This document shows, piece after piece, positions 18,906 to 27,494 of a stretch of 64,000 nucleotides of DNA; the stretch's first letter is position 1, and every line of letters begins with the position of its first letter. A model generated the notes under the pieces. It saw nothing but the letters and a program-made list of their open reading frames with translations. It was not told the DNA's origin and did no database searches. The position numbers and the translations under genes were made by a program. Source of the DNA: JACVRW01 sp963846505 (GTDB taxonomy: Bacteria > Actinomycetota > Thermoleophilia > Solirubrobacterales > Thermoleophilaceae); contig CAWJWD010000004.1 of the NCBI GenBank assembly GCA_963846505.1, positions 1,054,001 to 1,118,000 on the forward strand, given 5' to 3'.

Positions 18906-20111
18906 TCAGACGGCAGCCGTCACGTCGGCCTCGGTTCGGCGGGCGCCGCACAGCTGCAGCGCGACCAATCCGGCGAGCCCGGCGAGCACCGGCCCCGTGC
19001 CGGCGACCAGCAGCGCCGAACGTGCGCCCAGCGCCGCGACCAGCACTCCGCCGAGCGCAAGCGCGCCCAGCTCGGCGGTGTTGCGCAACGCGTTGTAGGC
19101 GGCGAAGGCACGTCCGTGCGCCGCATCCGGGACGCGCAGCTGGATGACCGTGCGCAGCAACGTGTTCTTGAGCCCGTGACCCACCCCGCCGATCGCGTAC
19201 CCGGCGAGCGCGGCCGGCAGGATCGTCCAGGCCGTCTGCGCCGCCATGCCGGCGCCCTGGAGCGCGAGCGCGAGCAGCGCGATGCTGGCCATCGCGACGG
19301 CCGGTACGCGGCCGGCGACGACGGTCGCACCGAGCACCATGCCGCCCATCCAGGCCGCGGTCACGAGCGCATAGCCGGAGTCGCCCGCGTGCAGGACGTC
19401 CTTGACGTAGAAGACCTCGGCGGTCAGCGACGCCGAGATCAGGATCAGCGCGCCGGTGGCGGCGAGGACGAGCGTACGCAGGACGCCGTCGCGCCAGAGG
19501 AAGGCGGCACCCGCTCGCCAGCTCTCTTCAGAGCCCTTTCGAACCTGTACGGCAGCGGGCTTGCGCCGCGCCCGCAGCGCACCCGCGGCAACGGCGATCG
19601 CCAGGAAGCTCGCGGCGTTCACCAGCAGGGCCAGGCGGGCGCCGCCGTTGGCGGCGAGCACGGCCGCCAGCAGCGGCCCGGCGGTGAAGCCGACGTAGCG
19701 GGCGGTCTCCATGACCCCGTTGGCGTGCGCCAGACGATCCCTGCCGGCGATGGCTGGCACGAGCGCGAACTCGGCCGGCTGCGAGAACGCGTTGCCGGCG
19801 GCGAGCAGGCTCGCCAGCACGAGCAGCAGCGTGAGATCGCCGGTGAATGCGAGCGCCGCCGCCGCGGCGCACTGCAGCAGCGACGTGACGGCCAGCACGC
19901 GCACGCTCTCGACGCGGTCTGCCATCGCACCGGCCAGCGGCGCCAGCGCGACGACCGGCACCATCGTGGTCGCGAACAGCGCTGCGACGGCCCAGCTGCT
20001 GCTCGTCAGGTCATGGACGAGCAACGCGAGCGTGATCAGTGCCAGGAAGTCGCCCAGCGCCGACAGGCAGACCGCGCCCGCGAGCAGATGGAGGTCACGG
20101 ACGCGGTCCAT
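18906..20111 (-). CDS. MFS transporter
   Basis: The 401-residue protein has about twelve hydrophobic segments and belongs to the drug-efflux/unknown MFS group with enterobactin-exporter-like features (ALVPAIAGRDRLAHANGVMETARYVGFTAGP in the cytoplasmic loop between TM4 and TM5). It starts four bases after the stop of the FAD oxidoreductase gene, so the two form an operon. The pair suggests modification and export of a small molecule. Confidence 0.85.
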   Translation of the reverse strand: MDRVRDLHLLAGAVCLSALGDFLALITLALLVHDLTSSSWAVAALFATTMVPVVALAPLAGAMADRVESVRVLAVTSLLQCAAAAALAFTGDLTLLLVLASLLAAGNAFSQPAEFALVPAIAGRDRLAHANGVMETARYVGFTAGPLLAAVLAANGGARLALLVNAASFLAIAVAAGALRARRKPAAVQVRKGSEESWRAGAAFLWRDGVLRTLVLAATGALILISASLTAEVFYVKDVLHAGDSGYALVTAAWMGGMVLGATVVAGRVPAVAMASIALLALALQGAGMAAQTAWTILPAALAGYAIGGVGHGLKNTLLRTVIQLRVPDAAHGRAFAAYNALRNTAELGALALGGVLVAALGARSALLVAGTGPVLAGLAGLVALQLCGARRTEADVTAAV

Positions 20112-20115
20112 CGTC

Positions 20116-21513
20116 CTATGCGCTCGCCATCGCCAGCGGGCGGATGTTCTGGTTGCCGCGGAAGACGTTCTGCGGGTCCCACTGCGCCTCGATCCGCACC
20201 AGCCGTTCGTAGGCGCCGTGCGCGAACCCGGCCCGCACGCGCTCCTCCCCCTCGTCGCCGATGAAGTTGGAGTAGGCGGCGCCGGTGGACCAGGGCCCGA
20301 GCGCGTCGCGGTAGCCGCGGCCGAGCTCGATCATGTGGTCGTCGTCGGCCGGGTCCTCCCAGAGGAACAGCGGGTGGACGATGAAGCGCGAGCCGCGTCC
20401 GCCGAGCGGCGAGTGCTCCGGCTCGACGTCCGCCACCGCACCGCCCCAGGAGACGATGAAGAGCTGCGCCGGGCCGGCGGGAATCTGCTCGGAGCGGCGC
20501 GCGATCGCGTCGATGGCCGCGTCCGGCAGCTCGCTCACGTGCTCGGCGGTCCAGTAGTTGCGGTAGCCGGGCGGATCGTCCAGCGAGCACTGGAAGTCCG
20601 CGTACGGCACCACGCCGAACAGGTCGACCGCGGGTGGCCCGAAGGCGCGGATCTCCGCCAGCGCCCGCTCGCCGTCGGCGGGGTCGCCCGCGTACATGCC
20701 GGCGATCACGACCGCCTGCCGGCCGTGGAGGTGCTCCGGGATCTCCGGCTCGATCGGCGCGGTGAGGTAGGCGAAGGCGAGCGACAGCTCCGGTGGCGCC
20801 TGCTCCATCGTGTCGCGCATCAGGGCGAGCAGCTCGCGTCCGCGCTCGGCCGGGTGCAGCACGAGCCCGGCGAGCACCCCGGAACGCAACGGATGCAGCC
20901 GCAGCTCGAGCGCGGTGACGACGCCGAAGTTGCCGCCGCCGCCGCGATGCGCCCACAGCAGCTCGGGGTTCTCCTCCGCGGAGGCGCGGACGAGCTCGCC
21001 GTCGGCGGTCACGAGCTCGACCGCGACGAGGTTGTCGCAGGTGAGGCCGTGCAGCCGCTCGAGCCAGCCCGAGCCGCCGCCGAGGGTCAGGCCGGCCACG
21101 CCGGTCGTCGACACGCGTCCGCCGGTGGTCGCCAGGCCGTGCTCGGCGGTCGCTCGGTCGACCTCCGACCAGGTCAGCCCCGCGCCGACGCGGGCGATGC
21201 GGCGCTCGGAGTCGACCTCCAGCTCGCGCAGGCCGCGCACGTCGAGCACGAGCCCGTCGTCGACCAGCGACGCGCCCGCGACGGAGTGCCCGCCGGCGCG
21301 GACCGCGAGCGGCAATCCATGCTCGCGCGCGAACGCGAGCGCGGCGATCACGTCGTCGGGCGCGGCGCAGCGCGCGACCAGTCGCGGCCGGCGCTCGATC
21401 ATCGTGTTGAAGAGCGTGCAGCAGTCGACGTAGGCGTCGTCGCCGGGCTCGTAGAGGCCGCCGCCGAGGCGGAAGCGCAGCTCGTCGATGCTGGACTGCA
21501 AGAGGGTGCTCAT
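20116..21513 (-). CDS. FAD-linked oxidase with BBE domain
   Basis: The 465-residue protein is a berberine-bridge-enzyme-like flavoprotein. The FAD_binding_4 domain has RAGGHSVAGAS, whose His carries 8-alpha-histidyl FAD in relatives. GGGSGWLERLHGLTCDN, with a Cys, sits where a second covalent link occurs in some relatives. The C-terminal BBE motif is YSNFIGDEGEERV...YERLVRIEAQWDP, shown here in two parts. Such enzymes oxidise sugars, alkaloids or polyketides. There is no signal peptide. It is first in an operon with the MFS gene, behind the inverted repeat at 21579-21617. Confidence 0.88.
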   Translation of the reverse strand: MSTLLQSSIDELRFRLGGGLYEPGDDAYVDCCTLFNTMIERRPRLVARCAAPDDVIAALAFAREHGLPLAVRAGGHSVAGASLVDDGLVLDVRGLRELEVDSERRIARVGAGLTWSEVDRATAEHGLATTGGRVSTTGVAGLTLGGGSGWLERLHGLTCDNLVAVELVTADGELVRASAEENPELLWAHRGGGGNFGVVTALELRLHPLRSGVLAGLVLHPAERGRELLALMRDTMEQAPPELSLAFAYLTAPIEPEIPEHLHGRQAVVIAGMYAGDPADGERALAEIRAFGPPAVDLFGVVPYADFQCSLDDPPGYRNYWTAEHVSELPDAAIDAIARRSEQIPAGPAQLFIVSWGGAVADVEPEHSPLGGRGSRFIVHPLFLWEDPADDDHMIELGRGYRDALGPWSTGAAYSNFIGDEGEERVRAGFAHGAYERLVRIEAQWDPQNVFRGNQNIRPLAMASA

Positions 21514-21578
21514 GGGCCGGTGGCTCCTCGGATCGCTTGACGATCGCCACGCTACGGCCGCGTGCTCGGCGTGCCTTC

Positions 21579-21617
21579 GCCGTTACCGGCCATCTCGGCG
21601 ATATGGCCGGTAACGGC
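21579..21617. promoter_or_regulatory. 15-bp perfect inverted repeat (operator candidate)
   Basis: The arms GCCGTTACCGGCCAT and ATGGCCGGTAACGGC are perfect and separated by nine bases. They lie 66-104 bases before the start of the FAD oxidase gene and about 120 bases after the nucleotidyltransferase gene. No T-run follows on the minus strand, so an operator for a dimeric repressor or activator fits better than a terminator. Confidence 0.6.
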
Positions 21618-21734
21618 CAGTCGGATGGCCAGCCGCACCCAGACGACGGCTGCGGCGGTCAACGCCTCCGCTGGAAGCGGCGCTCAGCCGTCATCGCGCT
21701 TGGACTCAGCCGAGCGGCGTCAGGTGACCGTCGA

Positions 21735-22511
21735 TCAGCGTGCGACGAGCGGCTCGACGCCGATGGCCGCGCCGACGGCGGCGACGGTTCCGAGCAGGTC
21801 GTCGGCCGTCGCGCCCGGGTGCGCGAGCAGCACCTGAACCTCCTCCAGGCCGGCGCGAGCGACGAGGCGCTTCTCGTTGAGCATCCACTCGCCTCGCTCG
21901 GCCAGGCGGGCGTGCGCGGCGCAGAGCACCGCGCTGGCCAGCATGCCGGCGCAGCCGACCGCGTCGCCGGCGGCGGCATGGGTCTTGGCGAACATCAGCC
22001 CGACCTGGGCCGTGCCGTTCCAGCGGGCGGTCGCGCTCGCCGCGAGCGCGTCGGGGAACGCCGGGCGGGGCAGCTCGCCCGAGAGCGGCTGCGCGATCGC
22101 GAGCTCGCCGGCGAGCAGGTAGGTCGGCGCGCCGACGAGGTAGCCGTTCTGAGCCAGGATCTCGAAGCGTCCCCGCTCGGCGTCGGCGAGCCAGCGCTCG
22201 ACGACGTCGAGGTCGCGATAGAGCACGTCGACGGGGGTGCCGTCGAGGGTGAGCCAGGCGCCGCCGTTGACGACCGGTCCCCACTCGGCCAGCTCGGAGA
22301 CGTAGCCGTCGTGCCCGAGCCGGCGAAGGTCGTCGGGATCGAGCGCGCGCTGCGAGCCGCGGTAGTAGACGCCGAGGTCCCAGTCGCTGTCGGGCCGGTG
22401 CGCGCCGGTGGCACGCGAGCCGCCGAGGACGACGACGACCGCGCCCGGCAGCCCGGCGAGCTCGCTCGCGAGCGCGGCGACGGGACCAGGAAGGCTTGCA
22501 GCGGCCGCCAT
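21735..22511 (-). CDS. Nucleotidyltransferase-domain protein
   Basis: The 258-residue protein has the polymerase-beta-type nucleotidyltransferase signature GGSRATG followed by DSDWDLGVYY, giving the two catalytic aspartates. A helical C-terminal domain resembles that of aminoglycoside or lincosamide nucleotidyltransferases and of MNT proteins. It follows the LuxR-type regulator by ten bases. No antitoxin-like HEPN partner is next to it. It may adenylylate a small molecule; the substrate is unknown. Confidence 0.78.
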   Translation of the reverse strand: MAAAASLPGPVAALASELAGLPGAVVVVLGGSRATGAHRPDSDWDLGVYYRGSQRALDPDDLRRLGHDGYVSELAEWGPVVNGGAWLTLDGTPVDVLYRDLDVVERWLADAERGRFEILAQNGYLVGAPTYLLAGELAIAQPLSGELPRPAFPDALAASATARWNGTAQVGLMFAKTHAAAGDAVGCAGMLASAVLCAAHARLAERGEWMLNEKRLVARAGLEEVQVLLAHPGATADDLLGTVAAVGAAIGVEPLVAR

Positions 22512-22520
22512 CGGCTCGCG

Positions 22521-24161
22521 TCAGAGCAGCCCGTGCCGGGCGGCGTAGGCGACCGCGGCCGAGCGCGACGGCAGCCGCAGCTTCGTGCGGACGTTCGCCA
22601 CGTGGCGGTGCACCGTGTGCGGGCTGACCACGAGCCGCTCGGCGATCTCCGCGTCGCCGAGCCCCTGCGCCACGAGCCGCAGCACGTCGAGCTCGCGCGG
22701 GCTGAGCTCGGAAGCGGGATCTCGTACGCTGAGCACTTCCTCGACGCGCTCCAGATCCCGCTCGGCGCCGAGGGCCGTGAGCGTCTCGCGTGCATGTGCG
22801 ATCTCGGCGTCGGCGCGCTGCGCATGACCGAGGGCGAGCAGGGCAGTCGCCAGCTCGAGCCGGGCGAGCGCCCCGTCGTAGGGCGCGGCGCTGGCGGAGA
22901 AGCAGTCGACCGCGTCCTCGCAGGCGCGGCGCGCGGACTCGTGGTCCCCACTCGCCGCGGCGACTTCGCCCGCCACGAGCTGGGCCCGTCCGCGCAGGTA
23001 CGGGGTGTCGAGCTGCGCGACGGCCGCTGCGAGCTCGTCGAGGGCCGTCGCGGCGGCAGCACCGTCGCCGAGCCGCGCTCGCGCGCGGGCCAGCAGCTCG
23101 AGCGCGGGCAGGCGCTCGAGCGGGACGTCGGCGGGGATCGCGCGCAGGACGCGCTCGGCGGTGTCGGCTGCCCCCTGGAGGTCGCCGGCGGCGAGGGCGA
23201 GCTGACCCAGGCCGAGCAGTCCGCGCGGGCCGGCCTGTTCGAACAGCTCGCGCGCCTCCTCGGTGCGACCCTGACGCGCGCGCAGGTCGCCCAGCCGCAC
23301 GAGACCGCCCGGGGCGAGCCCGGGTCGCGCGGCCTGCAGGTCGGACACGGCCGCCAGCAGCTCGGCCTCCGCGCCCGGCCAGTCGCCGCTGGTGGCGAGC
23401 ACGCGCCCGTACGCGCTGCGGCAGATGCCCGCCATCTGGCGCCCGCCCCAGCGCTCGCTGAACTCGCGCATCTGCCGGCACCACTGCGCCGCCCGCGGGA
23501 AGTCGCCGACGCCCTCGCAGGCGGAGATCAGGCAGCAGAGCGACCAGCCCTGCGAGATCGGGTACTCGAGCTCCTCGCTGGCCGCGATCACCGTCGCCTC
23601 GTCGAGTCGGCGCATGCCCTCCTCGATCCGCCCCTGCAACACGATCGCGATGCCACCCTGCGCGAGCCCCACCGCCTCCATGTCCGGCACGCCGAGGCGA
23701 CGACCGAGCTCCGCGGCCTCGAGGCTCAGCCGCTCGGTGCGGGCGCAGTCGGCGTCGAGGTTGAGCGCGAAGTCGGCGTCGATCAGCTGGACCCAGCCGT
23801 GGTCGGCGGACTCCGGCAGGCCCTCCAGCATGCTGTGCGCGCGCAGCAGCCAGCCCTGTCCGATCGCGGCCTCGGCGCGGTACTCGCGGTGGTCGCTGGC
23901 GATCCAGGCCGCGAGCCGCGCCGCGGCGCCCATGTCGCCCGCTGCGCGGTACGCACGGTAGGCGCGCTCGCGCGCGTCGAAGGTGAGCTGCTCGTCCGCG
24001 AGCCACCAGCCGGCCCAGCCGAGGCCGTCGAGCGCTGCCGCCGACTCCTCCTCCGCGAGCGCGGCTTGGAAGTGTGTGCGCGCAGTCGCCCAGTCGCCGG
24101 CTGCCAGTGCCTGCTGTCCGGCTTGGAGCGAGTCCGCGACCGTCTGCTGATCGACGTCCAT
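22521..24161 (-). CDS. LuxR-family regulator with TPR-like array
   Basis: The 546-residue protein has a long helical-repeat region (residues ~8-470; repeated Ala-rich TPR-like helices) and a C-terminal LuxR/GerE helix-turn-helix (residues ~480-540; LSPRELDVLRLVAQGLGDAEIAERLVVS, given here as the visible core). It lacks a P-loop ATPase domain, unlike MalT-type regulators. It is likely cotranscribed with the nucleotidyltransferase gene. Similar regulators often stand beside FAD-oxidase and transporter genes in actinobacteria, so control of 18906-22511 is plausible but inferred. Confidence 0.85.
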   Translation of the reverse strand: MDVDQQTVADSLQAGQQALAAGDWATARTHFQAALAEEESAAALDGLGWAGWWLADEQLTFDARERAYRAYRAAGDMGAAARLAAWIASDHREYRAEAAIGQGWLLRAHSMLEGLPESADHGWVQLIDADFALNLDADCARTERLSLEAAELGRRLGVPDMEAVGLAQGGIAIVLQGRIEEGMRRLDEATVIAASEELEYPISQGWSLCCLISACEGVGDFPRAAQWCRQMREFSERWGGRQMAGICRSAYGRVLATSGDWPGAEAELLAAVSDLQAARPGLAPGGLVRLGDLRARQGRTEEARELFEQAGPRGLLGLGQLALAAGDLQGAADTAERVLRAIPADVPLERLPALELLARARARLGDGAAAATALDELAAAVAQLDTPYLRGRAQLVAGEVAAASGDHESARRACEDAVDCFSASAAPYDGALARLELATALLALGHAQRADAEIAHARETLTALGAERDLERVEEVLSVRDPASELSPRELDVLRLVAQGLGDAEIAERLVVSPHTVHRHVANVRTKLRLPSRSAAVAYAARHGLL

Positions 24162-24317
24162 GCGTGTCCCGCATCGATCTTCTCAGGCGGCGCGCTCGGA
24201 CTCCACCGCTGGGCTCACCCTGCCCCCGCGCGCCTCTTCCGATCGGTTCACCGGCCTCGTGCCGCCCGCCCGCCGCCGACACGGCTCCGCCAGACGTCTC
24301 TGAGAGAGTGCTCGACC

Positions 24318-25514
24318 GTGACGGACTCCTCCGCCACCACCGCGGCCGACCCCGGCCTGAGCACGCCGCTGCTCGCCGGCGTGCTGACGGCCGTCGTCGG
24401 CTTCGCCAGCTCCTTCACCGTCGTGCTCGCCGGGCTGCGCGCCGTCGGCGCCGACGAGCGGCAGGCCTCCTCCGGACTGCTGGCGCTCTGCGTCGTCATG
24501 GGCGCGCTCGCGATCGCGCTGAGCCTCCACACGCGGATGCCGATCTTCGTCGCCTGGTCGACGCCCGGCGCCGCGCTGCTCGTGTCCGCCGGCCCCGTGT
24601 CGGGCGGATACGCGGCCGCGCTCGGCGCGTTCGTCGTCACCGGCGCGCTGATCGCGCTGACGGGCCTGTGGTCTGCGCTCGGGCGCTGGATCGCCGCCAT
24701 CCCTGTGCCGTTCGCGAGCGCGATGCTGGCCGGAGTGCTGCTGCCGCTCTGCATCGCGCCGGTCGAGGCGGCGGTCGAGATCCCCGGCCAGGCCGCGCCG
24801 GTGCTCGCGACCTGGCTGGTGCTGATCCGCTTCGCCCGGCGCTGGGCGGTGCCCGCCGCGCTCGTGGCCGCGGCGGTCGTGATCGGGCTGACCGAGTCGA
24901 TCGAGGGCGGCGACTCGCTGCTGCCCACGCTCGCCGCGACCGCGCCCCACTTCGAGCTCGGGGCGCTCGTCGGGCTGGCCGTGCCGCTCTACATCGTCAC
25001 GATGACCTCGCAGAACGTCGCCGGCATGGGCGTGCTGGCGAGCTTCGGCTACCGGCCGCCGCTGCGGCCGATCCTGCTCTCCACGGGCGCCGGCACCGTG
25101 GCCGCGGCTCCCCTCGGCGCGCACGCCGTCAACCTGGCGGCGATCACGGCCGCGCTCGTGGCGAGCCCGGACGCCGGCCCGGACCCGGCGCGGCGCTGGC
25201 GCGCCGCCGTGGTGGCGGGCGCGGCGACCGCGCTGATCGGCCTCGGCGCCGGAGCGGCCACGGCGCTGATCGCAGCCTCGCCGCCGCTGCTGATCGAGGC
25301 CGTCGCCGGCCTGGCACTGCTCGGCGCGCTCGGCGGTGCGCTGCGGGCGGCGATGGACGCCGAGGGAGAGCTGCGCGAGGCGGCCGTGGTGACGTTCGTG
25401 GTCAGCGCGTCTCAGATCACGGCGCTCAGCATCAGCGCCGCCTTCTGGGGCCTCGTGGCGGGCCTCGTCTTCCTCGCCATCCGCCGCGCCCCGTCCATCC
25501 GCCCCTCCACCTAA
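24318..25514 (+). CDS. benE: BenE-family benzoate/proton symporter
   Basis: The 398-residue protein has about twelve membrane segments and family motifs SSFTVVLAGLRAVGA, MPIFVAWSTPGAALL, IPVPFASAMLAGVLLPLC and TMTSQNVAGMGVLASFGY. It belongs to the BenE group, which imports benzoate by proton symport in the known cases. The GTG at 24318 gives the natural N terminus; an earlier frame is open but shares codons with the divergent LuxR gene. No benzoate-degrading genes lie nearby in this window, so the true substrate could differ. Confidence 0.87.
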   Translation: MTDSSATTAADPGLSTPLLAGVLTAVVGFASSFTVVLAGLRAVGADERQASSGLLALCVVMGALAIALSLHTRMPIFVAWSTPGAALLVSAGPVSGGYAAALGAFVVTGALIALTGLWSALGRWIAAIPVPFASAMLAGVLLPLCIAPVEAAVEIPGQAAPVLATWLVLIRFARRWAVPAALVAAAVVIGLTESIEGGDSLLPTLAATAPHFELGALVGLAVPLYIVTMTSQNVAGMGVLASFGYRPPLRPILLSTGAGTVAAAPLGAHAVNLAAITAALVASPDAGPDPARRWRAAVVAGAATALIGLGAGAATALIAASPPLLIEAVAGLALLGALGGALRAAMDAEGELREAAVVTFVVSASQITALSISAAFWGLVAGLVFLAIRRAPSIRPST

Positions 25515-25528
25515 CGTCCTTCCCCATC

Positions 25529-25568
25529 AAAAAAACGGCCCCGGCGCTGCTTGCGACAGCCCGGGGCC
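25529..25568 (-). terminator. Intrinsic terminator facing the minus strand
   Basis: GGCCCCGG (25537-25544) pairs with CCGGGGCC (25561-25568), extended by GCTG/CAGC inside. On the minus strand the hairpin is followed by seven T residues (25529-25535). It would stop leftward transcripts arriving from the Fic gene, and so it also covers the small plus-strand gene at 25591. Confidence 0.75.
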
Positions 25569-25590
25569 CGGCACAGGAAGGCAAGTTCCC

Positions 25591-25872
25591 ATGCGCGATC
25601 AGCGTAACCCGGGCGATCGGCCCGACGATCCGTCAACCCTCAGACAGGCCCTGCTCGGCCTGCTGCTGGAGGACCACCCGGGCCTCTGGACCCTCGCCGA
25701 GCTCGACCGCTCCCTCCGCCCCTCCTCCGACACGCCGCCCGGCCACGAGCCGAGCACCGTCGACGTCGAGGACGCCGTGGAGGACCTCTACGCCGCCGGG
25801 CTCGTGCACCGGCTCGGCACGTTCGTCTTCGCCACCCGCGCCGCGCACGCGGCGCAGCTGCTGGCGGAGTAA
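25591..25872 (+). CDS. Small winged-helix-like protein, paralogue A
   Basis: The 93-residue protein resembles the one at 27901-28173. Shared features are an N-terminal LLxLLxxxP helix, an acidic middle, and the ending DAVEDLYAAGLVHRLGTFVFATRAA. The AAGLxHRxGxFVF pattern looks like helix 3 plus the wing of a winged helix (PadR/HTH-like), so DNA or protein binding is possible. It sits between a minus-strand terminator and the end of the Fic gene. No named family is known to me. Confidence 0.6.
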   Translation: MRDQRNPGDRPDDPSTLRQALLGLLLEDHPGLWTLAELDRSLRPSSDTPPGHEPSTVDVEDAVEDLYAAGLVHRLGTFVFATRAAHAAQLLAE

Positions 25873-25910
25873 GAGCACCAGGGCGCCGCCAGAGCAGCCG
25901 GCGCCCCCTT

Positions 25911-27092
25911 CTACGACGAGATTGCCTCGACGACTTCGGGCGCTTGATAGAAGCGCGCCCCGTGCGCGCCCCGCATATGAGGCGCTTCTCTGAGGATGCT
26001 GAGCTCCATCAGCGTCTTGATCGCATTGATCGCTCCCTGATGCGACAGCTCGTAGCGAGAAGCGACCCAGCGCCGCGTCACATACGGCCTTCCAACGAGA
26101 TCCGCCGCGAAGCGCTCGGCAACGCCTCGCTTGCCCGCATTTTGGACACGGGAGCGATACGCGCCCTGAAGCGCGACCAGCTTCTCGACCTTCCGTTGGG
26201 ATTCCGTGGCAGACGCAGCGACGCCTTGGGCGAAGAACGCAATCCACGCGTCCCAGTCCCCGGAACAACTGAGCGACAACAGCTCGTCCTGGTATTGCTC
26301 TCGTCGCTGCTCAAACCACGGCGACACGACGAGCAGCGGCTCACGGATAAGCGCGCCTCGTAGGAGCTGAACGATGACCAACAGCCGTCCCAGACGGCCG
26401 TTGCCGTCTGAGTAGGGATGCAACGACTCGAATTGATAGTGCGTCATCGCAGCTTGAACGACAAGCGGAACGTCGGGCGGATTCTCGACCCAGTCGAGCA
26501 GGTCCTCGACGCCTGCTCGGAGCTGATCACCCGGAGGGGGTGGGACGAACCTCGCCTCATCGAAGCCACCACGACGTGGCCCGATCACGACGATGCGGTC
26601 GCGCAGCCCGCCAGCGTCGCTCAACTCGCCTGCAGTGCCCCTCACCAACTCGCTCTGCAACTGCCCGAGCATGGAGGGCGTCAAGGGCCGCTCCTCCGGC
26701 CAGGTGAACGCCAGCACAGCCATCCGTTCGAAGTTCAGGACCTCTCGCAGCTCGGCGGTCATGTGCTCCTGGTCGTCGTCGTCCGCCGCTAGGACATCTG
26801 CGAATGGCGCATAGGTGCCCTCCAACGCGCTCGTGCTCTGCGCCTCTCGGCGAAGGGCAGGTCGGCGCAGGAGCGCTGGCTCTGGAATCAACCTCGCCGC
26901 ACCGTCGAGCCGCGCCAGCGCCGCAGTCGCGTTGTTGACGGCTGTCCACGTACCAGTCGTAAGCACCAGATCCCTGGGAAGCGGGTCTGGCAGGTAGGCC
27001 CTTCCCTCCACGATCTCCTGAGTCGCGGGGTCCGGACCGACAATGGGCACAAGTCCACCGATTGGGCTCCGCATCAGGGCCTCGACGTCCAT
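25911..27092 (-). CDS. Fic-domain AMP-transferase
   Basis: The protein of about 393 residues has a Fic_N region (residues ~30-110; LLRRPALRREAQSTSALEGT) and the Fic core with HPYSDGNGRLGRLL, matching HxFxDGNGRxxR. A winged-helix domain follows near the C terminus (VTRRWVASRYELSHQGAINAIKTL). The ALREA/TSALEGT stretch near residue 85 matches the inhibitory (S/T)xxxE(G/N) helix, so the protein carries its own regulatory helix (class II). It would AMPylate a protein target using ATP. The ATG at 27092 is preferred over 27128, because an operator-like repeat lies between them. Confidence 0.88.
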   Translation of the reverse strand: MDVEALMRSPIGGLVPIVGPDPATQEIVEGRAYLPDPLPRDLVLTTGTWTAVNNATAALARLDGAARLIPEPALLRRPALRREAQSTSALEGTYAPFADVLAADDDDQEHMTAELREVLNFERMAVLAFTWPEERPLTPSMLGQLQSELVRGTAGELSDAGGLRDRIVVIGPRRGGFDEARFVPPPPGDQLRAGVEDLLDWVENPPDVPLVVQAAMTHYQFESLHPYSDGNGRLGRLLVIVQLLRGALIREPLLVVSPWFEQRREQYQDELLSLSCSGDWDAWIAFFAQGVAASATESQRKVEKLVALQGAYRSRVQNAGKRGVAERFAADLVGRPYVTRRWVASRYELSHQGAINAIKTLMELSILREAPHMRGAHGARFYQAPEVVEAISS

Positions 27093-27093
27093 G

Positions 27094-27123
27094 CCCTCAA
27101 CTTTACCGCGTAAAACTTGAGGG
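27094..27123. promoter_or_regulatory. Inverted repeat before the Fic gene
   Basis: The outer arms CCCTCAA (27094-27100) and TTGAGGG (27117-27123) enclose inner arms TTTAC/GTAAA around CGC (27102-27114). It lies directly before the Fic start. Fic proteins with a fused winged helix often bind their own promoter, so this is a likely autoregulatory operator. Confidence 0.55.
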
Positions 27124-27154
27124 TGCACCTCTTCAACGCAACTTCTCTTGACCC

Positions 27155-27334
27155 CTACCTCGCGGCGAGAAGCGTCGCGCCGTAGAATCGCGCCCGCGGG
27201 CCCCGCCGAGGGCCGTGCGCGAGCCGGGGGTTCTCCCCCGTAGCGCGGTCCCGGTGCTGCGTCCCCGTCGTTTCCAGGCGATCCGGGGAGCGGTGGAGGC
27301 TGATGCCTCCGGGGTCCCGCCGCAGTCGCGGCAT
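27155..27334 (-). CDS. Small basic protein upstream of Fic
   Basis: A 59-codon frame from the ATG at 27334 ends in TAG at 27155, on the same strand as the Fic gene and 62 bases before it. Third codon positions are nearly all G or C, as in true genes here. The product is rich in Arg, Pro and Gly (ENPRLAHGPRRGPRARFYG) and matches no family I know. The same DNA has several GC hairpins (27226-27240 and 27296-27311), so a structured leader is the alternative. Confidence 0.35.
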   Translation of the reverse strand: MPRLRRDPGGISLHRSPDRLETTGTQHRDRATGENPRLAHGPRRGPRARFYGATLLAAR

Positions 27335-27363
27335 TGTACCGCTGTGCATATAGTCGCAGCGAT

Positions 27364-27397
27364 GCTCAGTATTCCTAGGCGAGGGCGCCTACTGAGC
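27364..27397. repeat. Nested inverted repeat in the Fic/XRE divergent region
   Basis: GCTCAGTA (27364-27371) pairs with TACTGAGC (27390-27397), and within it TAGGCG-AGGG-CGCCTA forms a second hairpin. It lies in the divergent region between the small basic ORF and the XRE gene and may be a binding site or a transcript hairpin. Confidence 0.45.
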
Positions 27398-27440
27398 AAA
27401 CACGCTCAGGCTGTTTCTTGCGTCATGGAGCAGTATGTTG

Positions 27441-27456
27441 CGTCTTGCGCAAGACG
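27441..27456. promoter_or_regulatory. 16-bp palindromic operator before the XRE gene
   Basis: CGTCTTGC-GCAAGACG is a perfect palindrome ending 38 bases before the XRE start. A further half-site CTTGCGTC lies at 27417-27424. This arrangement fits autorepression by the XRE protein. Confidence 0.6.
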
Positions 27457-27494
27457 TCAAGGAGACGCCCGCAGCGAGGGCGTAGTCCGGTGAC

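Noticed and set aside
21537..24317. Very long open frame leading into BenE
   Set aside because: The frame up to 24,317 lies antisense to the nucleotidyltransferase and LuxR genes and shows no family pattern. Only the part from 24,318 is a gene.
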